From positions 4,323,501-4,387,500 of the forward strand of contig NZ_CP034683.1 of the NCBI RefSeq assembly GCF_003990335.1: a DNA stretch of 64,000 nt. Reading direction: 5' to 3'. The translations under genes and the position numbers were made by a program. This document shows positions 17,165 through 26,557 of the stretch, piece by piece (within the stretch, counting starts at the first letter, position 1; the number at the start of each line of letters is the position of its first letter). The notes below the pieces were generated by a model, which did not search any database, was not told the origin of the DNA, and saw only the letters and a list, made by a program, of their open reading frames with translations. The DNA comes from Rheinheimera mangrovi. GTDB lineage: Bacteria; Pseudomonadota; Gammaproteobacteria; Enterobacterales; Alteromonadaceae.

Positions 17165-19003
17165 TTAAGTAGCCAGTTCAATTCTGTTCCTGCCGTTTTG
17201 TTTGGCTTTATACAAAGCATCGTCAGCACAAGTCCATAGCTGCATAAAGTCTTTTTGACGGTCGGACTGAGCCAGGCCGAGGCTGATGGTGACCGAGTAA
17301 CCATCCTCAAGATGTGGCCAGCCTAATGCTGCCACAGCATCACATACCCTCTGAGCTATGGCTGTGGCGGTGTTCAGATCAGTAGCAGGCAACAGGATTA
17401 AAAACTCTTCACCTCCCACCCGGCCAAGCTTATCAACGGGTCTAAGTTCTTGCCTTAAACAATAGGCTACTTTTTGTAATACCTGGTCACCAGCGACGTG
17501 GCCAAACTCATCATTAATTTGTTTGAAGAAATCGACATCAACAGCCACTGCCGTAAAAGGCTGCTGATGCAGCTTCCATTGCTGCCACATTTGCTGAGCC
17601 AAAGCCAACATATGGCGTCGGTTTGGCAAGTGCGTCAACTCATCGGTCAATGCCATATCTTTTAAGCGGGCAGACAATGTCCGTTGCCGTATAAACAACA
17701 GTGACATCGCTAACATCAGTAAAACCGCGCAACATAAAGCCAGATACTGCCAGAACCGGAGTTGTTCTCCATCAACCAAAGCCTGTTGCTGCGATGCATT
17801 TTTGATTTCCAACTCAACATTGTCACGTTGAATTTGTTCGGTCTGCAATTGGATCCTTAATCGGGAGGTACGTTGGTCAAGCAATTGTTGCCGAATATCA
17901 GCTTCTTTTTGCTGCTGTTTTTGCTGCATAATAAAGGCGTCTTGCCACAGCTGCATGTCTGCCAGCAACAATGCATATTCTTTGTACATTAGAGCTTCAA
18001 ACCTCAGATCCGGTTTGTGCTCAAAATAACTTTTTGCTGATTCAAAATCCTGTTGGGCTTGTGCGTACTGTTTTAACGCCCTGTAACTGGTCGCACGACT
18101 CAGCTGACAATACGCCAGCATTTGTAAATCCCGGGTGGACTGGTAATGGGCCATAGCCTCATTCAACAACAGCAGCGCTTTCTCTGCCTGTCCTGCTCTG
18201 GTCAACACCCTGGCAATCGACCTTTTATCGTATGCAATTTCATCCGCATCGCCACGTTGCATATCGATGGCAAGCGCCTGACTTAAATAGCTTAATGCCA
18301 GCTCAAACTGACCCGCACTTTCATAAGTTCCACCTAAATTAAACAGGGCGGTAGCCTGCCCCTGCAAATTGCCGCTTTCTTTCCAGTACTCCAGCGTCTT
18401 TTTATACAAAGCGATCGCCTGATCGTAATCTCCGACTGCTTCATCTGAATACAAATTAGCTAAGGCATTGGCTACATTATTTTGTCGGCTTTTACTGCCT
18501 AAATTCAGTTCTAGCTGATAGGCTTTTTGCAAATCGGTCAGCGCATCAGCAAATGCTGCATTCAGAGCATGCAACTCACCCCGAAGCACCAAAGCTTTGG
18601 CCAGTAATTCATTGTCCTGACTGGTTTCCTGAAAAGATAAAACCCGCTGGTAGTCCTGCATGGCTTCAACGGTTTGATCCAGTTGCTCTTTAGCAAAAGC
18701 TTCACACAACAAAAATCTCAGTTGCCACAGCAAATCCTGTTGCGGATTTTTGTAGCTCTGCGCCAGCTTTAAAGCCTTCGCAGCATCGACATCCGTCATG
18801 ACCCAACAATAACTTTGTTGCACCTGCAATAATTGCTCTGGTTCAGACACCGTTTTGAACAGCAACTGAAATTCTTTGTCGGCTTTAGCAAACTGATTGG
18901 CGGCTAATTCCTCCAGCTCCAGCAAACGCGAAGTTAAATTCTCAGTTGCCAGGGCCGAGCAATGCATCAGCAGCATGAAGACTAAAGCGCACCAAAATCT
19001 CAA
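17165..19003 (-). CDS. Secreted/membrane TPR-repeat diguanylate cyclase (GGDEF)
   Basis: About 612 aa. A signal peptide is followed by tetratricopeptide repeats (about residues 60-370, e.g. ATALFNLGGTYESAGQFELA), a coiled segment, one transmembrane helix (LALCCAVLLMLAMSLLFI) and a C-terminal GGDEF domain. The active-site motif is GRVGGEEFLILLP, with RPVD five residues before it as an intact inhibitory I-site. It should make c-di-GMP in response to a periplasmic TPR-bound signal. I chose TTG 19003, where GAGG precedes the start and the signal peptide begins at once; TTG 19024 is the alternative. Confidence 0.85.
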   Translation of the reverse strand: MRFWCALVFMLLMHCSALATENLTSRLLELEELAANQFAKADKEFQLLFKTVSEPEQLLQVQQSYCWVMTDVDAAKALKLAQSYKNPQQDLLWQLRFLLCEAFAKEQLDQTVEAMQDYQRVLSFQETSQDNELLAKALVLRGELHALNAAFADALTDLQKAYQLELNLGSKSRQNNVANALANLYSDEAVGDYDQAIALYKKTLEYWKESGNLQGQATALFNLGGTYESAGQFELALSYLSQALAIDMQRGDADEIAYDKRSIARVLTRAGQAEKALLLLNEAMAHYQSTRDLQMLAYCQLSRATSYRALKQYAQAQQDFESAKSYFEHKPDLRFEALMYKEYALLLADMQLWQDAFIMQQKQQQKEADIRQQLLDQRTSRLRIQLQTEQIQRDNVELEIKNASQQQALVDGEQLRFWQYLALCCAVLLMLAMSLLFIRQRTLSARLKDMALTDELTHLPNRRHMLALAQQMWQQWKLHQQPFTAVAVDVDFFKQINDEFGHVAGDQVLQKVAYCLRQELRPVDKLGRVGGEEFLILLPATDLNTATAIAQRVCDAVAALGWPHLEDGYSVTISLGLAQSDRQKDFMQLWTCADDALYKAKQNGRNRIELAT

Positions 19004-19116
19004 GACGGTGACCTCACAAGCCAATGTTGTTCTGTTGACTATAGCATGCCGTAAATTGCTGCAGAGTTGTACAGTTGCAAAGAGTAAACTTCAGAAAACA
19101 TAGCTATAGTTGCCAC

Positions 19117-19507
19117 TTACTGATAGTGAGTGCCAATGACCTGTCGCAACACCCATTGCCGATCTGGAGCATCTGCTGCAGCTTGCGGTACTAATATCTC
19201 GCTGACTTCAAGCTGATACACCTGGCTTGGTTCATAATTAAAGCCTTGTATTTCGCCATAAAACAATTGCCATTCTTCCTGCTGTTAAAGCGGATTTGCA
19301 AACAATACGAAGGGCCGGTTGCCAGCATTCACGTTTTTCTGCGGCCACCCATAAGGTCAGGTTGGCATTGGCTAAAGGTTCATTGACAGAGGGAAGTTCA
19401 TTCAGGGTCTCAGTACTTTGACTGCGGATAGGCAGTTCAGGTGCCGAAGGCTCTGTACATGAGTGCAAAACCAATAATCCGACAATTCTCAGCAGTGTAT
19501 TCCACAT
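19117..19507 (-). pseudogene. Frameshifted small lipoprotein with a DUF4377 domain
   Basis: From ATG 19507 the frame encodes a lipoprotein-like signal (LLVLHSC) and a linker up to AEKRECWQPALRIV, then runs out of frame to a stop near 19238. In other frames the expected DUF4377 sequence resumes: CLQIRF near 19275, then EEWQLFYGEIQGFNYEPSQV and YQLEVSEILVPQAAADAPD, ending at TAA 19117-19119. Two single-base losses in about 25 bp restore one continuous protein of about 130 aa. This is either a recent pseudogene or a sequence error. It lies between two c-di-GMP genes. Function of DUF4377 is not known to me beyond secretion. Confidence 0.75.
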
Positions 19508-19578
19508 TTGTACTGTCCCTGATTTAATTTTTCTTGCAGTTTATTGCAGGAAAATGGACAGAAACTGAACAGCATTTC

Positions 19579-21870
19579 CTATGCTTTTTTAGAAGTAAGT
19601 TCCAGTTCGGCTGAGCCAGGTAACACTTGGTTTTGCCAATACTCAGCAGGTGCTGGACGGCCAAACAAATACCCCTGCATCAGCTGACAGCCCAAACTCT
19701 GTAGGAAACGACGCTGAATATCGTTTTCCACACCTTCAGCCACTATGTTCAGGTTCAGGGCTTTCGCCAGCTGAATAGTGGTATGCAAAATACGCACTGT
19801 ACGGCTGTCTTGCGGGATACAGCTAACAAAACGTCTGTCTATTTTGATGGTATCGGCCGGACAATCCACCAGCTGGCTTAAAGACGAATGGCCAGTACCA
19901 AAATCGTCGATGGAGATACTAAAACCATACTGACTTAAGGCTTTCAAGCGTTTATGCAACAAAGGTTGCTGCACAGCTATATTGGTTTCGGTGATTTCTA
20001 ACTGCAGGTAACGGGTTAACCATGGATGATCCGCACTTAAGCTCATCAATTCTGCAAAAAAACTATCGTCTAAAAGCTCTGGCCCACCGAGGTTAATAGC
20101 TATGGGGTATAGCAAAGCTTGCTGCTGCCAGCTTTGCAAAATACTGACGCTTTGCTGCAAAACTAAACGCGAAAACAGGGTCATTAAGCCATGGCGCTCA
20201 GCCATCAAAACAAAACAGTCAGGGGCTATCGCCTGCCCATCAACAAACCAGCGACTTAGCGCTTCAAAGCTTTGGATTTTACCTTGTGGGTCTACTTTAG
20301 GTTGTAACCAAAGCTCCAGCTGTTTTTGCCGTATTGCATCACGAAAGGCATTCAACAACTGATAGTCCTGCTCCAGTTGCTGAGCTTGCTGCTGATCATA
20401 AAAGCCAACGGCCTGATTCGGATCTGACAATTCCAGCGCCAGCTCACATTGTTCAATCAGTTGTTGCGCATTATGATTATCCCGCAGTTCGGTGAAGCTG
20501 ACACCAAACTGATAACTCATACGCGCTGTGTAAGGCCCGACAGTTAACTCTACAGGTAATTGAGTCGCTATGGCTTGTGCAAGCTGTTTCGGGTCCAGTA
20601 CGTTTAAATCACCTTTCAGCCAGAGCGCAAACTTCACACCCCGTACCCTCGCCAATATAGCGTCTGACGGCAAAGCAGCCTTAGCCACTTTGGCAAAATG
20701 TTGCAATAACTGACTACCGAACTCGTAGCCATATTGCTGGTTCAGTGTTTTCACATGGCGCAGCCGAATAATAGCCACCAGAGCAAACTCATGCGGCGCT
20801 AACTGCTCTTGTTTGTAATTAGCCAGTTCAGTAAATCCAGCTAGATTAGGCAAACAGGTTAAACCGTCATAATGCAGCCAGCTGTCCTGAGCTTTCTGGC
20901 TTTGTTTTAATTGCTGTTGCAGTTGGCGTAAAACACTGATTTCCTGCAAGCTCACCACATGATGGCCTGAGCGGGTCAGCATCACATGTTTCAGCACCAA
21001 ACTGGATTCAGGACGGCTTTTTAAGTTGCATTCCACTTTGCCTTTCAGCCAGTGCCCTTGCAGCTGACTCTCCTGCACAAAACTCAGTAAAGACAATAAA
21101 TTGGCTTGTTGCCCTACATCCAGACCTAACATCTCACACGCCAGGCTATTAGATTTAATGATGTCACCGGCGGCGGTCACCAGCACAGTGGCAGACCCAT
21201 TGTGCTCAAATAATTCTTCATAATAATCATGGCTTTGTGCCAAATTCTGATTGAGTTCAGAAAGCTGACCAGCACTGCGCTTTAAGGTACTGAAAATACG
21301 GGCAGCGGCCAAAGGCAAACACAAATTAAAAAACAGAAACAACAAACCATGCAGATAGTCATGGGTACCGGGCAATGTAATAGACAAACCCAGCAGATTG
21401 CCTGGAGCTTCATTCTGGAGCAGGTAGAAAAAGGGAATAAAATTCAGAACCATAAATGCTATAGCAGTTCGAAACCCAAAAAACATCAGACTGATCATTG
21501 GCAAGGTATAAATAAAAATGATGCCGAGTTTACCCAGCTCAAAATTATCAACCAGCAGCAAAATACAGAGGCCGGCTAAAACCACTATAGCCAGTAACGC
21601 AGCCGCACTGCCTTTGACATAACGGCGAGAAATAAACAACGTAGAAAGTAAAGCCAGATAAAAGGTTACTGTGATAGCGATCACATGATAGGCACCTGCT
21701 TGCCAGGCTTGCCAGGAGCTGTGCAGCACTATCGCAGCCACCAGGCAAAGACCAGACACCAGGATAATGCGCAGCACACTTTGTTGCCAGAACGCACTTT
21801 CAGCTATGTCTAAATCCTGTGCCCTCAGCCGCAAAAAACGACCTAACCACCCCACATGCAGCTCCCTCAT
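19579..21870 (-). CDS. Membrane-bound c-di-GMP protein: degenerate GGDEF plus intact EAL phosphodiesterase
   Basis: 763 aa. It begins with about six membrane segments (residues 30-200), then a PAS-like segment, a GGDEF domain whose signature is replaced by RVRGVKFALW, and a C-terminal EAL domain. The EAL residues look complete: FEALSRW (about 533), INLGG, EITETN, SIDDFGTGHSSLSQL, TIKIDRRFV, VAEGVE and MQGYLFGRP. It is therefore likely a phosphodiesterase degrading c-di-GMP, with the dead GGDEF as a regulatory module. It is on the same strand as the TPR cyclase gene, with only the DUF4377 remnant between, suggesting opposing partners. Confidence 0.88.
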   Translation of the reverse strand: MRELHVGWLGRFLRLRAQDLDIAESAFWQQSVLRIILVSGLCLVAAIVLHSSWQAWQAGAYHVIAITVTFYLALLSTLFISRRYVKGSAAALLAIVVLAGLCILLLVDNFELGKLGIIFIYTLPMISLMFFGFRTAIAFMVLNFIPFFYLLQNEAPGNLLGLSITLPGTHDYLHGLLFLFFNLCLPLAAARIFSTLKRSAGQLSELNQNLAQSHDYYEELFEHNGSATVLVTAAGDIIKSNSLACEMLGLDVGQQANLLSLLSFVQESQLQGHWLKGKVECNLKSRPESSLVLKHVMLTRSGHHVVSLQEISVLRQLQQQLKQSQKAQDSWLHYDGLTCLPNLAGFTELANYKQEQLAPHEFALVAIIRLRHVKTLNQQYGYEFGSQLLQHFAKVAKAALPSDAILARVRGVKFALWLKGDLNVLDPKQLAQAIATQLPVELTVGPYTARMSYQFGVSFTELRDNHNAQQLIEQCELALELSDPNQAVGFYDQQQAQQLEQDYQLLNAFRDAIRQKQLELWLQPKVDPQGKIQSFEALSRWFVDGQAIAPDCFVLMAERHGLMTLFSRLVLQQSVSILQSWQQQALLYPIAINLGGPELLDDSFFAELMSLSADHPWLTRYLQLEITETNIAVQQPLLHKRLKALSQYGFSISIDDFGTGHSSLSQLVDCPADTIKIDRRFVSCIPQDSRTVRILHTTIQLAKALNLNIVAEGVENDIQRRFLQSLGCQLMQGYLFGRPAPAEYWQNQVLPGSAELELTSKKA

Positions 21871-22042
21871 TCCATGTATCAGGCCAGCTCGGCACTGATG
21901 TCACATACCCGTTGCAGGCTGTTTAACCGACGAAATGTAATGGTTCGGCTTGTTAACTACAAGTTATTTTTATTCACTTAAGGGACAAAGGCGATAATCG
22001 GTACTACTTGGCCGTTCAGTGGCTGAGAGTTCAGAGGCCAGC

Positions 22043-22780
22043 TTAAATACCATCGCCATCCAAATGAATGCCACATTCGCGGCCAAAGCCATTAAAACGG
22101 GTGTCTTCTTCGGTCATGCCCAGTTCGAGTTTGCGGGTGGAATGCACATCGCCAACTGAAACATAACCCTGCTCCCATAGCGGGTGGTAAGGTAAATCGT
22201 GCTGTTTTAAATAATAAAACACGTCTTTATTTGACCACTCGATAATAGGCTGTACTTTGACTGTGCCCCGGCTGATTTCGATAATATCTTTGTCAGCCCG
22301 GGTGCTGGACTGGCTGCGACGTAAACCACTGAACCAGGTGCCTACATTCAACTCTTTTAAAGCACGCTGCAAAGGCTCTACTTTGTTCATATGGTTATAT
22401 TGCTTAATACCAGCTTCAGTTTCCCATAAGCGACCAAAACGCGCCTCCTGCCAGGCTGGAGTTAAATGGGCACGATACACTTTCAGATTCAGCTGTAACC
22501 GCTCTTTCAGCTCATCAATAAACTGATAAGTTTCAGGAAACAGATACCCTGTGTCGGTGAGTAGCACTGGAATATCAGGCCGCTCGGTGGTCACCAGATG
22601 CAGCATCACAGCAGACTGAATGCCAAAGCTGGAACTTAAAATCTGCTGATCCGGCAAATGCTCAAGCGCCCATTGCACCCGTTGTGCAGGCGTTAAAGGC
22701 AGCAGCAACTGGTTGGCTTCAACCAGCAGTTGTTGCTGTTGTTCTGTGTCCAGCTGTAATAGCTGTTTATACTGACTCAT
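22043..22780 (-). CDS. cysH: Phosphoadenosine phosphosulfate (PAPS) reductase
   Basis: 245 aa, as in E. coli (244). The PP-loop region [15 protein letters not shown], the [15 protein letters not shown] block, [12 protein letters not shown], and the C-terminal ECGIH carrying the single catalytic cysteine are present. The CC...CxxC cysteines of APS reductases are absent, so it uses PAPS and thioredoxin to make sulfite. AGGAGAGG lies before the ATG. It is the last gene of cysJ-cysI-cysH, 61 nt after cysI. Confidence 0.96.
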   Translation of the reverse strand: MSQYKQLLQLDTEQQQQLLVEANQLLLPLTPAQRVQWALEHLPDQQILSSSFGIQSAVMLHLVTTERPDIPVLLTDTGYLFPETYQFIDELKERLQLNLKVYRAHLTPAWQEARFGRLWETEAGIKQYNHMNKVEPLQRALKELNVGTWFSGLRRSQSSTRADKDIIEISRGTVKVQPIIEWSNKDVFYYLKQHDLPYHPLWEQGYVSVGDVHSTRKLELGMTEEDTRFNGFGRECGIHLDGDGI

Positions 22781-22841
22781 GATCTGCCTCTCCTACCCTA
22801 ATAGCCTTTAATGACTGATCAGGGCATATCTAATACTGAAC

Positions 22842-24557
22842 TCAGGCATGAAAGTCGGTTTTTGATACTTTCACTTCGGCCACAACGCCAACACGCACGA
22901 CAAAATCACCAAAACATTCGCCGCTGTTGCGTTCGAGCACCCAGCGACCAATCAGCTGGTCCAGTGCCTGCAGAATTTCAGCTTCGGCCACATTGTCTAA
23001 ATACAGCTTAGGAATACGGGTGCCTTGAGTATTACCACCTAAATACAGGTTGTATTTACCTGGACCACGACCCACTAAACCAGCTTCGGCCAGCATGGCG
23101 CGACCACAGCCATTAGGACAGCCCACCACCCGCAATATAATGTGATCGTCAGGCACGCCGTGTTTTGTCAGCAACCCTTCAACATGAGTGACTAAGGTCG
23201 GTAAATAACGTTCAGCTTCCGCCATCGCCAGTGGACATGTAGGTAAGGACACACAAGCCATAGAGTTTTTACGCTGCTCTGTGACTGAGTCGTTGATCAG
23301 ACCATGTTGACGGGCTAAAGCTTCAATACGGGCTTTGTCTTCAGCAGCGACGCCAGCGATAATCAGGTTCTGATTGGCTGTCATGCGGAAATCGCCTTTG
23401 TGAATACGGGCAATTTCAGCGACACCTGTTTTTAAAGTTTTGCCCGGATAATCCAGAATACGGCCGTTTTCGATAAAGACAGTGAGGTGATGTTTGCCGT
23501 CTATGCCTTCGACCCAACCAAAACGATCGCCACGGCCAGTGAATTCATAAGCACGGCTTGGCTGGAACTTCACGCCAACACGTTTTTCCACTTCGGCTTT
23601 AAATACGTCCACACCGATTCGGTCTATGGTGTATTTGGTTTTGGCATTTTTCCGATTGACCCTGTCGCCATAATCACGCTGTACAGTGACCACATGTTCA
23701 GCCACAGCAAGCACATGCTCCAGGCCAATAAAACCAAAGTCTTCGGCTTTACGTGGGTAAGTGCCTTTATCACCGTGTGTCATGGCCAAGCCACCACCCA
23801 CTAAGACGTTAAAGCCGACCAACTGGCCGTTTTCGGCAATAGCGACAAAGTTTAAGTCGTTGGCATGCACGTCGACGTCATTTTGCGGAGGGATCACTAC
23901 TGTGGTTTTAAACTTCCGCGGTAAATAGGCTTCGCCCAGAATAGGTTCGACTTCTGTGGTCTCTACCTTCTGCTCATCCAGCCAAATTTCGGCGTAGGCT
24001 TTGGTTTTTGGCAATAAATGCTCAGAAATTTTCGCAGCCCACTGATAAGCCTGTTGATGCAATACCGACTCGACCGGGTTGGAGGTACATAAGACATTAC
24101 GATTTACGTCACCAGCGGTAGCGATAGAGTCGATACCTATGCTGTTCAGCATCTGGTGCATACCTTTGATCTTTGGCTTTAATACGCCGTGGAACTGGAA
24201 AGTCTGACGGGTGGTTAAACGAATACTGCCATAGATGGTGTTATCCGCCGCAAACTCGTCGATGGCCAGCCATTGTTCTGGTTTGATAATACCGCCCGGC
24301 ATACGGGCACGTAGCATCACATTATGTAGAGGTTCCAGTTTTTGCTGAGCGCGTTCAGGGCGGATATCACGGTCGTCCTGCTGGTACATGCCGTGAAAAC
24401 GGATCAACATAAAGTTGTCACCGTTAAAACCACCGGTGATCTCGTCTTTTAAATCTTTGGTGATAGTGCCACGTAATAAATGGCTGTCTTTTTTCAGCCG
24501 TTCGTTATCAGACAGCTGACCTTGCACCTGCAAATCCGGGTTAATTGGCTGAGTCAT
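22842..24557 (-). CDS. cysI: Sulfite reductase (NADPH) hemoprotein beta-component
   Basis: 571 aa (E. coli 570). The siroheme/4Fe-4S ligands are visible as CVSLPTC (CX5C) and GCPNGCG (CX3C) near residues 433-483, and [12 protein letters not shown] is the substrate-side loop. It reduces sulfite to sulfide with six electrons from CysJ. The ATG overlaps the cysJ stop by one base (TAATG), giving coupled synthesis. Its siroheme comes from CysG, encoded about 8 kb away under a similar promoter. Confidence 0.97.
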   Translation of the reverse strand: MTQPINPDLQVQGQLSDNERLKKDSHLLRGTITKDLKDEITGGFNGDNFMLIRFHGMYQQDDRDIRPERAQQKLEPLHNVMLRARMPGGIIKPEQWLAIDEFAADNTIYGSIRLTTRQTFQFHGVLKPKIKGMHQMLNSIGIDSIATAGDVNRNVLCTSNPVESVLHQQAYQWAAKISEHLLPKTKAYAEIWLDEQKVETTEVEPILGEAYLPRKFKTTVVIPPQNDVDVHANDLNFVAIAENGQLVGFNVLVGGGLAMTHGDKGTYPRKAEDFGFIGLEHVLAVAEHVVTVQRDYGDRVNRKNAKTKYTIDRIGVDVFKAEVEKRVGVKFQPSRAYEFTGRGDRFGWVEGIDGKHHLTVFIENGRILDYPGKTLKTGVAEIARIHKGDFRMTANQNLIIAGVAAEDKARIEALARQHGLINDSVTEQRKNSMACVSLPTCPLAMAEAERYLPTLVTHVEGLLTKHGVPDDHIILRVVGCPNGCGRAMLAEAGLVGRGPGKYNLYLGGNTQGTRIPKLYLDNVAEAEILQALDQLIGRWVLERNSGECFGDFVVRVGVVAEVKVSKTDFHA

Positions 24558-26362
24558 TAATAAACATCCTTCTGATAACGTTTGGCTTGACGTAAATCGT
24601 CAAAATACTGTTCTGCTTGTTCCGCAGTAAAACCTGCTTGTTGTTGGGCTATGTCGAGCAAGGCCTGATGTACATCTTTGGCCATTTTGTTGCCATCACC
24701 ACAGATATACAGGTAGGCGCCTTGTTGTAACCAAGTCCAGATTTCTTCGGCTTTTAACCACAGTTTGTCCTGCACATAAACCTTCTGAGCCTGATCGCGG
24801 CTAAAAGCCACATCCAGTTTGCTCAGCACACCGCGTTTCAAATAATCCTGCAGTTCGACCTGATACAGGAAGTCTTGCGTAAAGTGCGGGTTACCAAAAA
24901 ACAACCAGTTCTGGCCTGTGGCTCCAGCCTGATCCCGCTCTTGTAAGAAAGCGCGAAACGGCGCTATGCCAGTGCCTGGCCCTATCATAATGACTGGGGT
25001 TTCATGATCCGGCAGACGGAAGTTGTCGTTGTGTTCCACAAATACTTTTAATTGAGCGCCTTCTTCCAGGCGTTCGGCAAGGAAACCTGAAGCGCCACCT
25101 AAATGGGTGTCACCAAAAGCGTCATAACGTACTACGCCCAAAGTTAAATGCACTTCATCACCCACTTCAGCCTGAGAGGATGCAATGGAGTACAAGCGCG
25201 GCTGCTGTTTACGCAACGCATCCACTAACTGCTGGGCAGTTAAAGGCGCCGGGTTTTGCAAAATCACATCTAAAGTCTGGCGATTGTCCAGATACTGACG
25301 CAAAGCAGCTTTATCTTTGACCAGCTCCAGCAATTCACTGTTGGCGGTCGCCTGAGCGTACTTTTCTACAAAGCTTGGATAGGACTGAGTCAGCTCTAAG
25401 TGTTCAGTTAACGCCGTTTTTAAGCTGTACGTCTGGCCTGCCAACTGCACTTCAGTAGCACCATCCAGACCCGTAGCGGCCAGAATAGCGTCTACAGCTT
25501 TCTCGTCATTAAGGAAATACACCCCCAGCGCATCACCAGGCTGATAGGTTATTCCTGAATCAGCTAAAGAAATTTCGATATGCCGCACATCTTTGGTTGA
25601 ATCACGGCCAGTGATTTTCTGATTGACGGATAACTCAGCCAGATAAGGTGTTTCTTTGCTATAAGCACTGTCATGACCAGCTGTGGCTGTGGCACCAGGC
25701 CAGGCAATAACCTGGGCGGAACCTGTAGCTTGTTTTAACTCTGGCGCAAAAGCCTGCACTGCTGTTTCTGTCCAGCTGGCCGCCTGCGCTGCATAATCCA
25801 CATCCAGATCAGCACGGGCATGTAATCTTTTGCCACCTAAAGCAGCCAGTTGTTCGTCAAAGTCGATGGCTGTTTTGCAGAAGAATTCATAGCTGGTATC
25901 ACCTAAACCCAGCACGGCATATTTCAGACCATCCAGTTTTGGTGCTTTCTTACTGAATAAGAATTTATGGAAAGCCACAGCACTTTCTGGCGGCTCACCT
26001 TCGCCATAAGTAGAAGTGACAATCAGCAGGTATTTTTCTTTCGCCAATTGAGTGGTTTTGTAGCTGCCAATATCTGTCAACTTCACAGCTATGCCTTGTT
26101 GCTCAGCAGCCGCTTTAATTTTGTTCGCTACAGCTTTGGCATTACCGGTTTGTGAGCCATACAGTATGGTCAACACGGCACTTTCGTGACTCTGTGGCGA
26201 AACCGCAGCAGTTTGACCGCCAGCCAATTGCGCTGCTGCCGCCAGATAGCCACTAACCCAGGCCTGTTGAATAGGGTTCAGTTGACTTACAAGCGATTGT
26301 AAATCCTTGATTTGTTGAGCGGACAAAGGACTGGCCTGAGCAGCTAACGATGCAAATAGCAT
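24557..26362 (-). CDS. cysJ: Sulfite reductase (NADPH) flavoprotein alpha-component
   Basis: 601 aa (E. coli 599). A flavodoxin-like FMN domain ([16 protein letters not shown], residues 65-200) is followed by the FAD-binding part ([13 protein letters not shown]) and the NADPH-binding part ([20 protein letters not shown], ending in [16 protein letters not shown]). It passes electrons from NADPH through FAD and FMN to CysI. The N-terminus [11 protein letters not shown] aligns with known CysJ starts. It is the first gene of cysJIH, behind a promoter region with candidate CysB and MetJ sites. Confidence 0.96.
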   Translation of the reverse strand: MLFASLAAQASPLSAQQIKDLQSLVSQLNPIQQAWVSGYLAAAAQLAGGQTAAVSPQSHESAVLTILYGSQTGNAKAVANKIKAAAEQQGIAVKLTDIGSYKTTQLAKEKYLLIVTSTYGEGEPPESAVAFHKFLFSKKAPKLDGLKYAVLGLGDTSYEFFCKTAIDFDEQLAALGGKRLHARADLDVDYAAQAASWTETAVQAFAPELKQATGSAQVIAWPGATATAGHDSAYSKETPYLAELSVNQKITGRDSTKDVRHIEISLADSGITYQPGDALGVYFLNDEKAVDAILAATGLDGATEVQLAGQTYSLKTALTEHLELTQSYPSFVEKYAQATANSELLELVKDKAALRQYLDNRQTLDVILQNPAPLTAQQLVDALRKQQPRLYSIASSQAEVGDEVHLTLGVVRYDAFGDTHLGGASGFLAERLEEGAQLKVFVEHNDNFRLPDHETPVIMIGPGTGIAPFRAFLQERDQAGATGQNWLFFGNPHFTQDFLYQVELQDYLKRGVLSKLDVAFSRDQAQKVYVQDKLWLKAEEIWTWLQQGAYLYICGDGNKMAKDVHQALLDIAQQQAGFTAEQAEQYFDDLRQAKRYQKDVY

Positions 26363-26393
26363 AAAAACACCACAAATAAGCTAAGTTGCAGCC

Positions 26394-26409
26394 ATTTTAG
26401 CCGTCTAAA
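26394..26409 (-). promoter_or_regulatory. Candidate MetJ-like palindrome fused to the cysJ -10
   Basis: On the minus strand TTTAGACGGCTAAAAT (26394-26409) matches the cysG promoter's TTTAGACGTCTAATAT at 14 of 16 positions. The last six bases, TAAAAT, serve as -10, predicting a start near 26387. AGACGGCT is a 7-of-8 met box, but the neighbouring 8-mers are poor (4 of 8 at best), so MetJ binding is less certain here than at cysG. No good -35 is seen, consistent with an activator-dependent promoter. Confidence 0.45.
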
Positions 26410-26438
26410 TGGATAAACCTAAATAACCCTTCTCTCTG

Positions 26439-26458
26439 CTTTATACCTTTTAGTTATT
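26439..26458. promoter_or_regulatory. Candidate activator (CysB-type) site upstream of cysJ
   Basis: Minus strand AATAACTAAAAGGTATAAAG, centred about 62 bp upstream of the predicted cysJ start. It shares TAACTAAAAGG and following ATA with the element upstream of cysG, at almost the same distance from the start. Confidence 0.45.
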
Positions 26459-26557
26459 AAAATAAGTTTTTGGTTTATAACCTTAAAACCAGAGGACGCC
26501 TTGCCCTAACCAGAAGCTGTTGTTAGCATGGGTTGAGTTTGTTCAAGGAGCTGTATA

